Positions 31,204 through 40,299 of a DNA stretch of 64,000 bases are shown here, in pieces. The translations under genes and the position numbers were made by a program. Below the pieces are notes generated by a model. The model was not told the DNA's origin. It searched no databases and saw nothing but the letters and a program-made list of their open reading frames with translations. How positions within the stretch are numbered: the first letter of the stretch is position 1; each line of letters opens with the position of its first letter. The DNA is from Variovorax sp. PBL-E5 (GTDB lineage Bacteria; Pseudomonadota; Gammaproteobacteria; Burkholderiales; Burkholderiaceae_C), in assembly GCF_901827185.1 (NCBI RefSeq), contig NZ_LR594672.1, positions 620,001 to 684,000 on the forward strand, read 5' to 3'.

Positions 31204-31230
31204 AAAAAAAACCTCGCGTTAAGCGAGGTT
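31204..31230 (-). terminator. rho-independent terminator
   Basis: Minus-strand AACCTCGC-TTAAC-GCGAGGTT followed by TTTTTT, after the gene at 31236. Confidence 0.9.
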
Positions 31231-31235
31231 TGGAA

Positions 31236-31673
31236 TCAGGAGTGCAAGCGGGAAGCTTGCGAATGATGAATCAGGGGTTCAGAAAAAAGCAGCGGTTTGC
31301 TGCGCAACTTCAATCGAAGCACGAAACTGAGAGCAGAAGCCCTCAAAACGCGCATCGCAGAAGGCGTTGCGAGCACAGCGATTGCAAAAGCAATCGTTGA
31401 ATAGCCCAACGAAGCAGTGAAATTCGCATCCATCACAATGGACGCAAATAACATGGCTACGGAACATCCCGTAGCCAGCATGTGAGACATGAAGAAGCGT
31501 GACAGCTTCAACATAGCCTTCAACATGGCTAGGAATGCTTCGGCGCCACTGATTTGCTTGCCAAGGAGACCTTGCTCCCAGACAGACACAATCAGTACCT
31601 TTGTCATACCGCCGACGGCAGCAACGACGAGGGCTAGTGTTACCAGCGACCCAATAAAGTTTGCGATTTCCAT
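31236..31673 (-). CDS. membrane protein, unknown
   Basis: 145 residues from ATG at 31673. Helices at about 5-25 (IGSLVTLALVVAAVGGMTKV), 55-80 (FFMSHMLATGCSVAMLFASI) and 88-108 (YSTIAFAIAVLATPSAM) look transmembrane. The base composition is lower in GC than the rest of the window, which may indicate a separate origin. C-terminal tail is basic. A CATATAGG element lies near 31747. Confidence 0.7.
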   Translation of the reverse strand: MEIANFIGSLVTLALVVAAVGGMTKVLIVSVWEQGLLGKQISGAEAFLAMLKAMLKLSRFFMSHMLATGCSVAMLFASIVMDANFTASLGYSTIAFAIAVLATPSAMRVLRASALSFVLRLKLRSKPLLFSEPLIHHSQASRLHS

Positions 31674-31856
31674 ATGTGTGCCTCGATGGACGACGCGCAG
31701 CGCTCGATGACGAACTCTGGCGAACAACCAAAAAATGTTTCCTATGCACCATATAGGCACCCGAATCAATCGGGTTCGCAGGGCACCCTTCAGGGTCGCT
31801 AAAGCGCGGATTTCCCTTTTTGCATCAATGACTTAGGCGCGCATGCCGCGCCAACA

Positions 31857-31942
31857 GATGTCCATCTTCGACATCCAACGTCATGGGCGCACATGAAGCG
31901 CCGCTTCACATGTCACCTCTTGCGACTTCATGACCTAAAACG
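31857..31942. repeat. cluster of palindromes upstream of the recombinase
   Basis: GATGTC-CATCTTC-GACATC (31857-31875), ACATGAAGCG-CCGCTTCACATGT (31891-31913) and repeated GTCATG/TTCATGACC words. No gene here. A recombination site or operator for the recombinase module is possible. Confidence 0.4.
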
Positions 31943-32008
31943 TCATACTGGGACGGCTGCAAGACCCTCATCGCGCAGCACTCCCTCAACAATACAGTTC
32001 GTTGTACT

Positions 32009-33118
32009 TTGAATACTAACCGTAATGCTTTAGACGCGCAACCGACCCGTCTAAAACGCTTGTCCTGGGCCAATGACTCCCATCGGCAGCTCGTGGATGA
32101 ACTCCTGGAGGCCTATCGCGTCCACCGAGGCAGCCTTCGCCATCGCGAGCGGACCGTCACCCTGGAAGAAGGCATCATCTTTGACTTCATGCGGCATGCC
32201 CAATGCCCGCCAGGCCATACGCAGCCGCACCACTTCGAGCAGTGGGGCGACAGCCTGTTTCAGCAGCGTGGGGTTAGCGCGGGCACGCAGCGGCGCTACC
32301 AGTCCAGCGTGCGCCTGTTCTACGACTACGTGGGCAGGGAGCCGCGGCTACGGCAACGCGTGCGCGACGTCACTGGGCAGGAGCTCGTGCAGGTCGCAAC
32401 GCCCGAGAACTGCATCGTGCACGTGCGTGTACGAGAGCTCGAGGCCGACAGCAGCCGACGGTCATTCACCGATGACGAGACGCAGGCCCTCATCGAACGC
32501 ATGGACCTCGAGATTCGTCTGGCTCACCAGCAACGCTCCAAGGCACTGAAAGCGCTGCGACGCGACAAGGTCGTGTTTTGCACCGTGCTCGAGCTCGGGT
32601 TGCGCGCAGCCGAAGTCTTGGGACTGAACATCGACTCCTTTGAGCGCAACCCCAAGCATCCGAAGATGGGACGGTTCGGCCTGGTGAGGGTCTACGGCAA
32701 AGGGGGCGTGTGGCGCAGCGTCCCCATCCTGAACCCAGACCTCAGCCGACTCCTGCAGTGGTACCTCGACGAGGTACGCCCAGACTTCCTGGGCAACGCG
32801 GCCAACGGGGAGAAGGCCTTGTTCCTCTCTGAGCAAGGCAAGCGCCTGAGCTACAGCGCGCTTTACCGGTCCTTTGTGCGAATGCGGCGCCTGGCCGGTC
32901 TGTCCGAGGAGCTTGTGATGCATTGCCTGCGGCATACCTCGGTGTCCAACAACACGATGCTGGGCTTGTCATCCGAGAGCGTGCGGCTTCGCCACGGTCA
33001 CCGCCACCAAGCCACGACGCAGGGGTACACCCACTTCCCCGACAAGTTCGTACAGAAAGACTTCAGCAAGGTCATCAAGAGGAACCTGAAGGAACGTGAC
33101 GATGGCGACTCGGATTGA
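32009..33118 (+). CDS. tyrosine recombinase/integrase
   Basis: 369 residues if started at TTG 32009; a later start is possible because no ribosome site is clear. An N-terminal SAM-like DNA-binding domain (GDSLFQQRGVSAGTQRRYQS) precedes the catalytic domain: LELGLRAAEVLGL with Arg I, VRVYGKGGVWRSVP with the lysine, MHCLRHTSVSNN with HxxR and HQATTQGYTHF with the nucleophile tyrosine. All residues present, so probably active. Translation is coupled to the next gene, which starts 16 bases before its stop. Confidence 0.9.
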   Translation: MNTNRNALDAQPTRLKRLSWANDSHRQLVDELLEAYRVHRGSLRHRERTVTLEEGIIFDFMRHAQCPPGHTQPHHFEQWGDSLFQQRGVSAGTQRRYQSSVRLFYDYVGREPRLRQRVRDVTGQELVQVATPENCIVHVRVRELEADSSRRSFTDDETQALIERMDLEIRLAHQQRSKALKALRRDKVVFCTVLELGLRAAEVLGLNIDSFERNPKHPKMGRFGLVRVYGKGGVWRSVPILNPDLSRLLQWYLDEVRPDFLGNAANGEKALFLSEQGKRLSYSALYRSFVRMRRLAGLSEELVMHCLRHTSVSNNTMLGLSSESVRLRHGHRHQATTQGYTHFPDKFVQKDFSKVIKRNLKERDDGDSD

Positions 33119-33551
33119 CGTCCAGGAGGCCCCCGCGCTGCAGTGGCGGCTGCATACCGTCATGTCCGAGCGGGGCATCCGTAGCAGCGCCGAGCTGCAT
33201 CGGCGACTGCAGTCCCGAAAGGTGGACATCACCCACCGCCAGCTGGCCCGTATCGTCTCCCAGCTGCCGCAGCGCCTGAGCACCGAGCTCATCCTGGCGT
33301 TGATGGTCGAGCTCGATTGCCGCGCCGACGAGCTGCTCAGGCTTTCGCGTACCGGCAGAAGGCAGGTCAAGGCCACGCCGACGAAGGCCTCCGTCGCAGA
33401 GGCCCCGCGCCAGGAGGGAGGGGAGCCACCGGTGACGGGGGCCGACGGCACGCAACCGCCGGCCACCATCGCGCCGGCGCCGGACGACGGTGTCTGCGGA
33501 CCCGACATGAGTTCGTTGGTGCTGCGCCTGGACGAGGATGAACTTGGATGA
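33102..33551 (+). CDS. HTH protein between recombinase genes
   Basis: 149 residues from ATG 33102, which has AAGGAA 7 bases upstream. SSAELHRRLQSRKVDITHRQ followed by LARIVSQL and LILALMVELDCRADELLRL is an XRE-like helix-turn-helix. The C-terminal half is Pro/Ala-rich and flexible. Overlaps genes on both sides, a strict operon. Likely regulates or bridges the two recombinase proteins. Confidence 0.75.
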   Translation: MATRIDVQEAPALQWRLHTVMSERGIRSSAELHRRLQSRKVDITHRQLARIVSQLPQRLSTELILALMVELDCRADELLRLSRTGRRQVKATPTKASVAEAPRQEGGEPPVTGADGTQPPATIAPAPDDGVCGPDMSSLVLRLDEDELG

Positions 33552-35353
33552 GCAGCAACACCAGTTCGGCCAAATCGAGCGAGCCCTGCGCGCTGTGCAA
33601 GACCTTCACAGACGAGCCGCAGGCTTTCCTTCCCGACGGACCTGTTTGCTTTGCGTGCTACCAGCGCGACTTCATCGCCGTGGCGTGCAGCGGTTGCGGT
33701 GCCTCCACTAGGACGTACCTCGGGCAGGGTGAGGCGCTGTGCCGCAGTTGCCGGGCCGCGGCGCGACCTGGCTGCCTGCGTTGCGCTAAACCGGTCTCTC
33801 GACGCTCGTTCGAAGTCCCTGGTGGCCACGTCTGCGCGTACTGCAGACGCTTCTACGAGCCACCCAGGACCTGCTGCCGTTGTGGTCGCGAAAGCCGTCA
33901 CTTCAGCAGCAACCGAGCCATCGGCCTGACGGAGCGGGTCTGCGCAGGTTGCGCCCGAGGTGACTGCCAGACATGCCGAGGTTGCCGAAAGCACCGGCGT
34001 GTCTTTGCACGCGATGCGAAAGGCCACCCGCTTTGCCGCCATTGCGCAAGCGGCCAACCGTTCCAGTGCCCGTCGTGCGGGGAGCAGGGCCGGCGACATT
34101 CGTCTACCGAGTGTGAGCGCTGCTACCGACGCCGCGGCGTCCAGGAGGAAGCAGCAAGCCTGGCCAGCCAGATTGCGGCACCTTGGGCTCGCGCGTGCTT
34201 CCTCGAGTTCGCGGGGGCCTACGCCGGACAGCTCCTCAACGGACGCGCCAAGGTCAAGTTGAGACGCTACGCCAGGTTCTTTGCGGCGGTGGGAGAGCTT
34301 TGTACCTCTGCCGGCGAACTAACCTCCATCGCGTTGCTCAACACTTTTGGAACCGAGGGTTTGCGTCGGCACAAGGTCCCCTTCAGCTGGATGGCTGCGC
34401 GATATGCCAATGCTCGCGTCGATTTAGAGCAGTCAGTCGCCCATTCCGGCATGAGTACGCGAAGTCGCTTGCTCGCTCGAGTGGAAAGCGGCTGGCAACA
34501 GGAAATCCTGCGTCGCTACCTCGCGTTCCTGATGCGCTGCCAACAGCGTTGGCGTGAGCACGGCTGGGTCGGTGACCACGAACGGTTCACGGACCGTACC
34601 GTCACGCTCCTGCTGCGCGCAGCAAAGCGGTTTCTGGAGACGCTGGATGACGACGTGACCTCGGTTCATGCCATCGACCGGCTCGCCCTTGAGCGTTTTG
34701 TGACAAAACTGCCTGGGCAACGCAATGCTCTGCACTCGTTCATTCAATACCTCAACCGGCGCGAGAGGCTGTTCCAGAAGCTGGAGCTCGTGTCACCGCC
34801 CAAGGGTGCGCTGCCCTACCATCACCTGCTCACGGAGCCGCGGGCTCGCGCCCTGATTCAACGCTGGCTCCATGACGAATCCGTGCACCCCCGAAACGCG
34901 CTGATGTGCCTGTTCATGCTGCTGTATGCGCGCAAGGCCGTGCAGGTATGTCGGCTGCGCAGGAAGGTGTTCAGGGTCCACGAAGATGGCCGCGTGTTCG
35001 CAAGGTTCGGCCCGGTTTCAACTCCGCTGCCCGAGCCACTCGCACGGATGCTCCTGGACTACCTGGCCGCCATTGAAGAGGCAAGGGGCGAGTTCCTGGC
35101 GCCTGATGACTACCTGTTCCCAGGACAACTGCCTGGCCGACCGTTTACGCCGGAAGGCCTGCGCTACATCCTGAACCAGGAAGGGGTCAGCGCCCACGAA
35201 CTGTTCACCACGGCCATGGCCTCCCTCTTCAGAGGGAGGCTGACCCATCCGAAAGTCATTGCGCGGGCCCTGGGAATATCCATCCCGACGGTTATCCGCT
35301 ACTGGGAAGCGTTCAGTCCGCGCGTCTCCGACGAGATGACGCAGCTGACGTGA
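33548..35353 (+). CDS. zinc-knuckle recombinase-like protein, probably catalytically dead
   Basis: 601 residues. The first 210 hold about six paired zinc knuckles: CALCKTF and CFACYQR, CSGCGAS and CRSCRAA, CLRCAKP and CAYCRRF, CCRCGRE and CAGCARG, CRGCRKH and CRHC, CPSCGEQ and CERCYRR. The remaining 390 resemble a tyrosine recombinase: SLEKRLFLL-type core-binding helices, LYARKAVQVCRL at the Arg I position and IPTVIRYWEAFS at the tyrosine. The HxxR motif is not seen (HELFTTAMASLFRGRLTHPK). It probably works as an accessory subunit of the recombinase at 32009. Confidence 0.8.
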   Translation: MSSNTSSAKSSEPCALCKTFTDEPQAFLPDGPVCFACYQRDFIAVACSGCGASTRTYLGQGEALCRSCRAAARPGCLRCAKPVSRRSFEVPGGHVCAYCRRFYEPPRTCCRCGRESRHFSSNRAIGLTERVCAGCARGDCQTCRGCRKHRRVFARDAKGHPLCRHCASGQPFQCPSCGEQGRRHSSTECERCYRRRGVQEEAASLASQIAAPWARACFLEFAGAYAGQLLNGRAKVKLRRYARFFAAVGELCTSAGELTSIALLNTFGTEGLRRHKVPFSWMAARYANARVDLEQSVAHSGMSTRSRLLARVESGWQQEILRRYLAFLMRCQQRWREHGWVGDHERFTDRTVTLLLRAAKRFLETLDDDVTSVHAIDRLALERFVTKLPGQRNALHSFIQYLNRRERLFQKLELVSPPKGALPYHHLLTEPRARALIQRWLHDESVHPRNALMCLFMLLYARKAVQVCRLRRKVFRVHEDGRVFARFGPVSTPLPEPLARMLLDYLAAIEEARGEFLAPDDYLFPGQLPGRPFTPEGLRYILNQEGVSAHELFTTAMASLFRGRLTHPKVIARALGISIPTVIRYWEAFSPRVSDEMTQLT

Positions 35354-35882
35354 CGGACAGTTCAGCGCGGAGGTCGTACAGCTCTTCTGTCATGCGTGGG
35401 CTCAAGCACGGGCCATATTCCGAAGTGAAAGGGAGCAGTTCATTGATATTCGCCATCCCTCCGCTAGCTGCCATGTGGCTCATGAGTCCCTTGGCTAGCT
35501 CACGAGTCGACGCGGGCAATGGCCGTTGCCCTTGAGCCAACTCCGCTTTGTAGCCGGGCAGAGCTTTTCCCAAGGCCTCACCCGCAGCAGTCTGCCGCCG
35601 CCCAAAATCGGACATGTGGCCCACGAGGTCCTCATACTCTCCCAGCCACGATTCGGACTCAACCTCGGAGAGAGTGCGCAACTTGTGGTCCTTGACCTCC
35701 CAGAGCCCTTTCGCAATGGCGTGGTCCACGAAGCTTGCGTAGACCGACTGCAGGGTGTCCGGGCAGTAGGCACGCTCAACGTACCCCTGACTCATTGCTG
35801 AGAACAGATGAAGTTTGATGACCGACTGGTTATCGATGAAGAAGGCAGGAGGCTTGATGGTGGGGATTCCGATGCAAGACAT
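35313..35882 (-). CDS. hypothetical protein
   Basis: 189 residues from ATG 35882 (an in-frame ATG at 35945 is possible). MSCIGIPTIKPPAFFIDNQS, then long helices (VYASFVDHAIAKGLWEVKDH, EYEDLVGHMSDFGRRQTAAG). Convergent with the zinc-knuckle gene and overlapping its 3' end by 41 bases. Cargo of the recombination module is possible. Family not recognised. Confidence 0.65.
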   Translation of the reverse strand: MSCIGIPTIKPPAFFIDNQSVIKLHLFSAMSQGYVERAYCPDTLQSVYASFVDHAIAKGLWEVKDHKLRTLSEVESESWLGEYEDLVGHMSDFGRRQTAAGEALGKALPGYKAELAQGQRPLPASTRELAKGLMSHMAASGGMANINELLPFTSEYGPCLSPRMTEELYDLRAELSVTSAASSRRRRAD

Positions 35883-35945
35883 CGCAGTACATGGGGGAGT
35901 TGATGGTCCGCCGTGTAGCGAGGCTCTCCGGAAACTTTTTCCCAC

Positions 35946-36277
35946 CCCTGCTTAGCGCAAACCTGCCGGCTTGGAAGCAGGCTCGGAAGCACTGCCAGCG
36001 GCCAACCCGTGAAGGCGAAACCCCTTCCCCGGACCCCATCCCCAGCCTATGGATTTGTGAATTTCTCCTTCGGAGACCGGCAGCTTCCTGATGGACAAGC
36101 TCATGGACAACCCTTTGGGTTGCCCACGACCTTGACCACAGGACTCCTGCCTAATTCACAAGCTCCACAGGCTTCTAGTCACTGCGTTTTAGAAAGAAAG
36201 AAGAGAAAGACATTCGTGGCAAAGGTCAAGGGTTCGTGGATTTGAAGGAACAAGCTTCCCAGTCGAAAAAAACAGCC
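35946..36277. other. no gene seen
   Basis: About 330 bases without a convincing coding frame. Contains TGGACAAGCTCATGGACAA-type short repeats (36090-36115) but nothing I can name. Confidence 0.4.
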
Positions 36278-36745
36278 TCAGGCGGCCACAGGCGCCAGGC
36301 CGAAGATGGCGAAGTGCACGTTCCCGCGCCCTCGCGGCGCACTGCGCTGCACGACCCAAGGCGGGTAGGGCATATGCTTGGGGCTGTCGTCGGTCACCAG
36401 CCCCAGGCCACTCGGATTCTTGGAAGATTTGACAACCAGGCAATCGAGAATTGGCTTGAGCCCGCCATAGGCGTTGTCCCAATCGAGCTCGCCGGCTGAC
36501 CTACGGACCACGACCAAGGCAGCCTGCGCGAGCGGCGCGGCAGGCCTCCGGTCGGCAAGGCCCCGGCTGAAGACCTTCACCGTCCACAACCGGCGAAGTG
36601 CCATGTAGGCCTTGGGCGCCATCCCCCGAATCATGTTGTTCGATGACGTCTCCTGGCCAATTTCAAAGCTGTAGGCCAGTCGCGCGCCCTCGCACCACCG
36701 CGGCAGCTCGAGGTCGCCTGGAAGCTCAAGGGGGAGGGTGGTCAG
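36278..36745 (-). CDS. RusA-like Holliday junction resolvase family protein (tentative)
   Basis: The open frame runs back to 36752, but the usual starts are absent; ATG at 36634 gives only 118 residues, while a CTG at 36745 gives 155 and keeps LTTLPLELPGDLELPRWCEG. ELDWDNAYGGLKPILDCLVV and GLGLVTDDSPKHMPYPPW show the D-DN-K and DD pattern of RusA-type proteins in plasmids, which resolve Holliday junctions. The start is unsettled. Confidence 0.6.
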   Translation of the reverse strand: MTTLPLELPGDLELPRWCEGARLAYSFEIGQETSSNNMIRGMAPKAYMALRRLWTVKVFSRGLADRRPAAPLAQAALVVVRRSAGELDWDNAYGGLKPILDCLVVKSSKNPSGLGLVTDDSPKHMPYPPWVVQRSAPRGRGNVHFAIFGLAPVAA

Positions 36746-36815
36746 AACGGTCTACACAGGTGCAAAGCAAAGTCCCGGCATATCCCGTCGGGCCGTCGGC
36801 GGCTGATGGGCAAGC

Positions 36816-37472
36816 TCAGCCCATCTGGACGGCAGCACGCTGGCCAGGATTCGGGTCTTCTGGCAAGCCAGCCTGGTCAATGTCCAGAGAATGCCGGTGC
36901 GCGGACTCCGGATACTTGGCAAGGCCCACGGCGTACGCATTCTTTCCCAGCTCGATGGAGAACGCCGGTCCGCTGATATTGAGCGCCGGATTCGCACGCA
37001 GTTGCGCACCGGTGGCCGCCCGCAGGTGCCAGTTGGAGAACTCCGGGTCGGTGGGCTCCGACTGCGGCTCGTAAAGCAGCACCGGACCATGGCGGCCCTT
37101 GAAAGCCGGACGCAACGCGCCCCACTGCTTCACGCGAGCGCTATGGATGAACAAGGTCCAGACATCGTGCTGTGCCTCTCGGGGGAGCACCACGCGATGG
37201 AAGCACTCTGGCCCGATGTAGTTGAGAAAGCGCTTTACGACACGGCCCGACCACCGGTCCTCGTAGTACCAGCCAGCCAGAATGAGCGACAGGCTGCGCA
37301 GGAACGGGTGGTCGTGAAGGCCGTCAGCGTCGCAAGCAACGAATCGGTGCAGGTAGAAGCGCAGCCCCATCGCCGTTCCGATGTACGACCTCTCCATGTA
37401 GGGTTGGCCGAGATGGGAAATGTGACGGGTGGGAAGACGGCCTTGCAGCCAAAAGAGACCTCGACGAATCAT
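36816..37472 (-). CDS. cupin-fold protein
   Basis: 218 residues from ATG 37472; the extension upstream to 37595 is outside the gene. GLRFYLHRFVACDADGLHDH followed by PFLRSLSLILAGWYYEDRW is a cupin metal-binding motif (H, D, H), and IGPECFHRVVLPREAQHDVW supplies the second motif. Small-molecule or protein-modifying role unknown. Confidence 0.72.
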   Translation of the reverse strand: MIRRGLFWLQGRLPTRHISHLGQPYMERSYIGTAMGLRFYLHRFVACDADGLHDHPFLRSLSLILAGWYYEDRWSGRVVKRFLNYIGPECFHRVVLPREAQHDVWTLFIHSARVKQWGALRPAFKGRHGPVLLYEPQSEPTDPEFSNWHLRAATGAQLRANPALNISGPAFSIELGKNAYAVGLAKYPESAHRHSLDIDQAGLPEDPNPGQRAAVQMG

Positions 37473-37635
37473 TCCTATGCACTTTCTCGTGGGTGAGGCG
37501 ACATCCAATATAGATGCAAGCCTGTTACATTTTAGCACGGCTAATCTAAAACGCAATATCTCTTCGGTTCGGGGCCACTCGGGCCCGCCAATCACCGCGG
37601 GCTATACGCGGAAGGACAACTTCACAGGAGAATGG

Positions 37636-38511
37636 ATGAGTTACTCATCAAAGGTGCTGAAGCTCTACTTCAGCAAGGGAACCTCCGACAAGGAGTACCA
37701 CATCGTCATCGAGGCAATGGCGGGCGGCTACCGCGTTTACGGTCTCAACGGACGCCGCGGCAATGCCACGACGCTTCAGACCAAGGCTTCCGGCCCCGTG
37801 TCGCTGCGCGCCGCTGAAGCCGCGTTCCACGCGGTCGTCGAGGAGAAGCGAAAGAAGCAGTACACCACCGACTGGTCGGGTCGACCAGGCGCCGGCATCG
37901 ACTTCAGCGCCGCAATCATTTCCGGCACGGCGCCCGCATCAGTGGTCAGCCCCGTCATGACCGCAATGGAAGCCGAGCACCTGGTACCGGCTCCTTGGCT
38001 GGGCAGCGGTCCGGACATCGACGAGGCCCTCCTGAGCGGTGAATCGGGGACAAGCGCCCAGCTATTGCCAGCAGGGGAGCGGCTCATGGCCCTCGCCACG
38101 GTCGGGAACCCTCTCGTGGTGAGCGCCGACGACGGCAAGCCCGGCTTCCTTCCGAAGGACGTGTTGGATGAGCTGGAGGCAGCGCTGCCCCAGTATGTCC
38201 TGGACGGCTGCTACGCAGCGGGCACGTTCGTCATTTGTGACGGCTACAGCCTGAAGGACACAGCGGCAGGGCAGGGGGCGCCCTTCGCAGACCGCATCCG
38301 GTCCATCGAGGCAGGCCTGCGCCGGCGCAAGCTGGCACCAAGCCATGTGATGCTCCAGCAAGTCTTCTTCGACAGCGACATCCCCCAAGGGGTATACATG
38401 CTGGCCAAGCCAGGCTCGGACGTCTTGGTTCGAAGGAACCACCTTCCGTACCAGCGCGCGGCCGCTACGAATGCCGCAGAAGCCTACGTTTGCCGCTTGA
38501 CGGTCGATTGA
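37636..38511 (+). CDS. WGR-domain pseudo-ligase
   Basis: 291 residues from ATG 37636 with AGGAG. Residues 1-75 are a WGR domain (KVLKLYFSKGTSDKEYHIVI, YRVYGLNGRRGNATTLQ) similar to the start of the ligase at 52943. The rest aligns in order with that ligase (LPQYVLDGCYAAGTFVICDG against PYVLDGELIGETYFVFDI), but the KxDG nucleotidyl lysine motif is absent: the corresponding site reads VSADDGKPGF. It probably binds DNA or protein without sealing nicks. Strong terminator downstream. Confidence 0.75.
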   Translation: MSYSSKVLKLYFSKGTSDKEYHIVIEAMAGGYRVYGLNGRRGNATTLQTKASGPVSLRAAEAAFHAVVEEKRKKQYTTDWSGRPGAGIDFSAAIISGTAPASVVSPVMTAMEAEHLVPAPWLGSGPDIDEALLSGESGTSAQLLPAGERLMALATVGNPLVVSADDGKPGFLPKDVLDELEAALPQYVLDGCYAAGTFVICDGYSLKDTAAGQGAPFADRIRSIEAGLRRRKLAPSHVMLQQVFFDSDIPQGVYMLAKPGSDVLVRRNHLPYQRAAATNAAEAYVCRLTVD

Positions 38512-38519
38512 TTTTTCCT

Positions 38520-38546
38520 GGTCCGCCTCCGTGGCGGACCTTTTTT
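38520..38546 (+). terminator. rho-independent terminator
   Basis: GGTCCGCC-TCCGT-GGCGGACC followed by TTTTTT. Confidence 0.9.
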
Positions 38547-38572
38547 GACCCGCGGGCCAGGCAGCGGGGATG

Positions 38573-39721
38573 TCAGACCGGCGGAAAGGCAACGAACGTT
38601 TCCGGCGCTTCTTGCCAACCCTTGCCGGGCACCAGGAATCTGAAAGTGCCGCCCTTGTCGACCTCTCCGCAGCCGAAGGCAGAGTCGGAGACCGACAGGG
38701 CCCCAAACCGCAGATTTCCCATCATCCGGCGCACCGCGGCCGCGTACTGGTCAGGCTCCGCCAGGTCGTGTTCGATGACGCCCGTCAGGAGACCTTTTTC
38801 TGGATGGATGACGGCTGCCCGTGCAGTCATGCTCTCCCCGTCCGGGTGGTCAACGAAGGCCAGGCTGACCTGCAGCTGCGCAGGGTCACAGCGGTGGTCG
38901 ACCGCTGCCTGAGCCATGAGTCGACATAGCCCGAATGCCTGTGCAGTGTGCAGTGAGGCTCGGAAGACCTCCCAGGGGGTGCCAAAGCCAAGCACGGTGT
39001 GGTGAATCTCGAGCGGCTCGGCGATACCGCCGTCCATCTCGTAGCGTGCGCTGAACGTCAGGGCCGGGCGGCCGGCATCGGAGTCATTTTCTCCGGGCGT
39101 GATATCGCCCCGAATGAGAACCATGAAGAGCGCTTCGTCGTTCACAGGGTGCGCCTCCGGCGCACGCCATCCATTGACAGCATCCAGGGCCAGAACCGGC
39201 GCCAGGCGGTTGGCTAGCCGCTGCCGGCGCGCAAGGGCGCCTACGAGATTGGACTCCACCTCCATCGCCGTCTTCAGCTCGCGGCAGAAGCGAAAGACAT
39301 CGGCAGGAGGCATCAGGTACGCGTCCTGGGTCGCCACCTGGCCCGCGACGACCCGGATGTCCTCGACGGGGATTCCGGTCGAAGCGGCGATAGACCTGGC
39401 GATGACGCGCGGGTTGGCGGCAAGCGAGAGCACGGCTCCCGCGGGGCGCTCGAAAATCGTCGAAAGGGCGTACGCGCGCCAACCACTCGTCGGAAAGCCG
39501 CGCAGCGGGACCGGCTCGCAGGTCAGCATGCCCATGAGAGCGTCGAAGGCGCTCAGCGCACCATCGTCATTGAGTCGGGTGAGCTCTACGGACAGCCGCA
39601 TCAGCTTCAGGCTGTTCCGCGCGTCCAGCATCTCGAACATGTCTTCGATGAGTGCTCGCCGATGCGCTTCATCTCCCCGTGCGAATGCGTAGAAGCTCTG
39701 GGCCAGGTCTTGCGGGGTCAT
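38573..39721 (-). CDS. hypothetical protein
   Basis: 382 residues from ATG 39721 (MTPQDLAQSFYAFARG). Helical first 60 residues, then an alpha/beta body with RGFPTSGWRAYALSTIFERP, VAGQVATQDAYLMPPADVFR and a C-terminal part GKGWQEAPETFVAFPPV. Good codon use. No family recognised; divergent from thioredoxin. Confidence 0.72.
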   Translation of the reverse strand: MTPQDLAQSFYAFARGDEAHRRALIEDMFEMLDARNSLKLMRLSVELTRLNDDGALSAFDALMGMLTCEPVPLRGFPTSGWRAYALSTIFERPAGAVLSLAANPRVIARSIAASTGIPVEDIRVVAGQVATQDAYLMPPADVFRFCRELKTAMEVESNLVGALARRQRLANRLAPVLALDAVNGWRAPEAHPVNDEALFMVLIRGDITPGENDSDAGRPALTFSARYEMDGGIAEPLEIHHTVLGFGTPWEVFRASLHTAQAFGLCRLMAQAAVDHRCDPAQLQVSLAFVDHPDGESMTARAAVIHPEKGLLTGVIEHDLAEPDQYAAAVRRMMGNLRFGALSVSDSAFGCGEVDKGGTFRFLVPGKGWQEAPETFVAFPPV

Positions 39722-39798
39722 GGGGCGGGTACGTTGTAGTAGTAAGGTGCTGGTAGTATTGTAACCAGTTCTATCACTGTCAGTCAAATCGTGCCCTG

Positions 39799-39805
39799 CC
39801 TATAC
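39799..39805 (+). promoter_or_regulatory. CCTATAC box, likely -10 element
   Basis: 31 bases before the thioredoxin ATG. Confidence 0.5.
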
Positions 39806-39836
39806 GGTTGCCGAACTATTTTTTAGGACTTACACA

Positions 39837-40148
39837 ATGGTTGCTTCCATCACTGACTCCACCTTCGAGCAAGACGTCGTCAAGTCCGATGTGCCCGTGC
39901 TCGTCGACTTCTGGGCGCCCTGGTGCGGCCCCTGCAAGCTGCTTGCGCCTGTCCTGGACCAACTCGCGGCCAACCACGAGGGCAAGCTGAAGGTTGTCAA
40001 GGTCAACATCGACGAGGACCGGGAACACGCCAAGAAGCTGGCCATTCGCGGGGTGCCCACGCTCGTGCTTTACCGGCACGGGGAGGTCGTTGCCCGAGCA
40101 ACCGGCGCCCAGTCGCTAGGAAAGCTTGAAGCGATGGTCGCCGCCTAA
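39837..40148 (+). CDS. trxA: thioredoxin
   Basis: 103 residues, full length. Active-site WCGPC at residues 29-33 in VLVDFWAPWCGPCKLLAPVL, cis-proline loop RGVPTLVLYRHGE. Cytosolic disulfide reductase; a plasmid copy may serve its own redox enzymes. Small strong terminator downstream. Confidence 0.95.
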   Translation: MVASITDSTFEQDVVKSDVPVLVDFWAPWCGPCKLLAPVLDQLAANHEGKLKVVKVNIDEDREHAKKLAIRGVPTLVLYRHGEVVARATGAQSLGKLEAMVAA

Positions 40149-40170
40149 GCCGTCAGCCTCTTTTTTCACA

Positions 40171-40193
40171 GCCCGCTTCGTGCGGGCCTTTTT
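40171..40193 (+). terminator. rho-independent terminator
   Basis: GCCCGC-TTCGT-GCGGGC followed by CTTTTTG. Confidence 0.85.
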
Positions 40194-40245
40194 GTTAGAA
40201 ACCAACCCCCGCGATTCCTGGCCGGCCGCCAATTTTTCCGACGTC

Positions 40246-40252
40246 CCTACAC
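40246..40252 (+). promoter_or_regulatory. CCTACAC box, likely -10 element
   Basis: 47 bases before the ATG at 40300. Confidence 0.4.
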
Positions 40253-40299
40253 GTGGCTTCCTCAACAGATTCGCCCGAGCAGGGCAGGAGACACACAAC

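Noticed and set aside
32009..35353. Canonical recombinase-in-trio element
   Set aside because: Only one protein has all tyrosine-recombinase residues, the middle one is an HTH protein and the third lacks HxxR.
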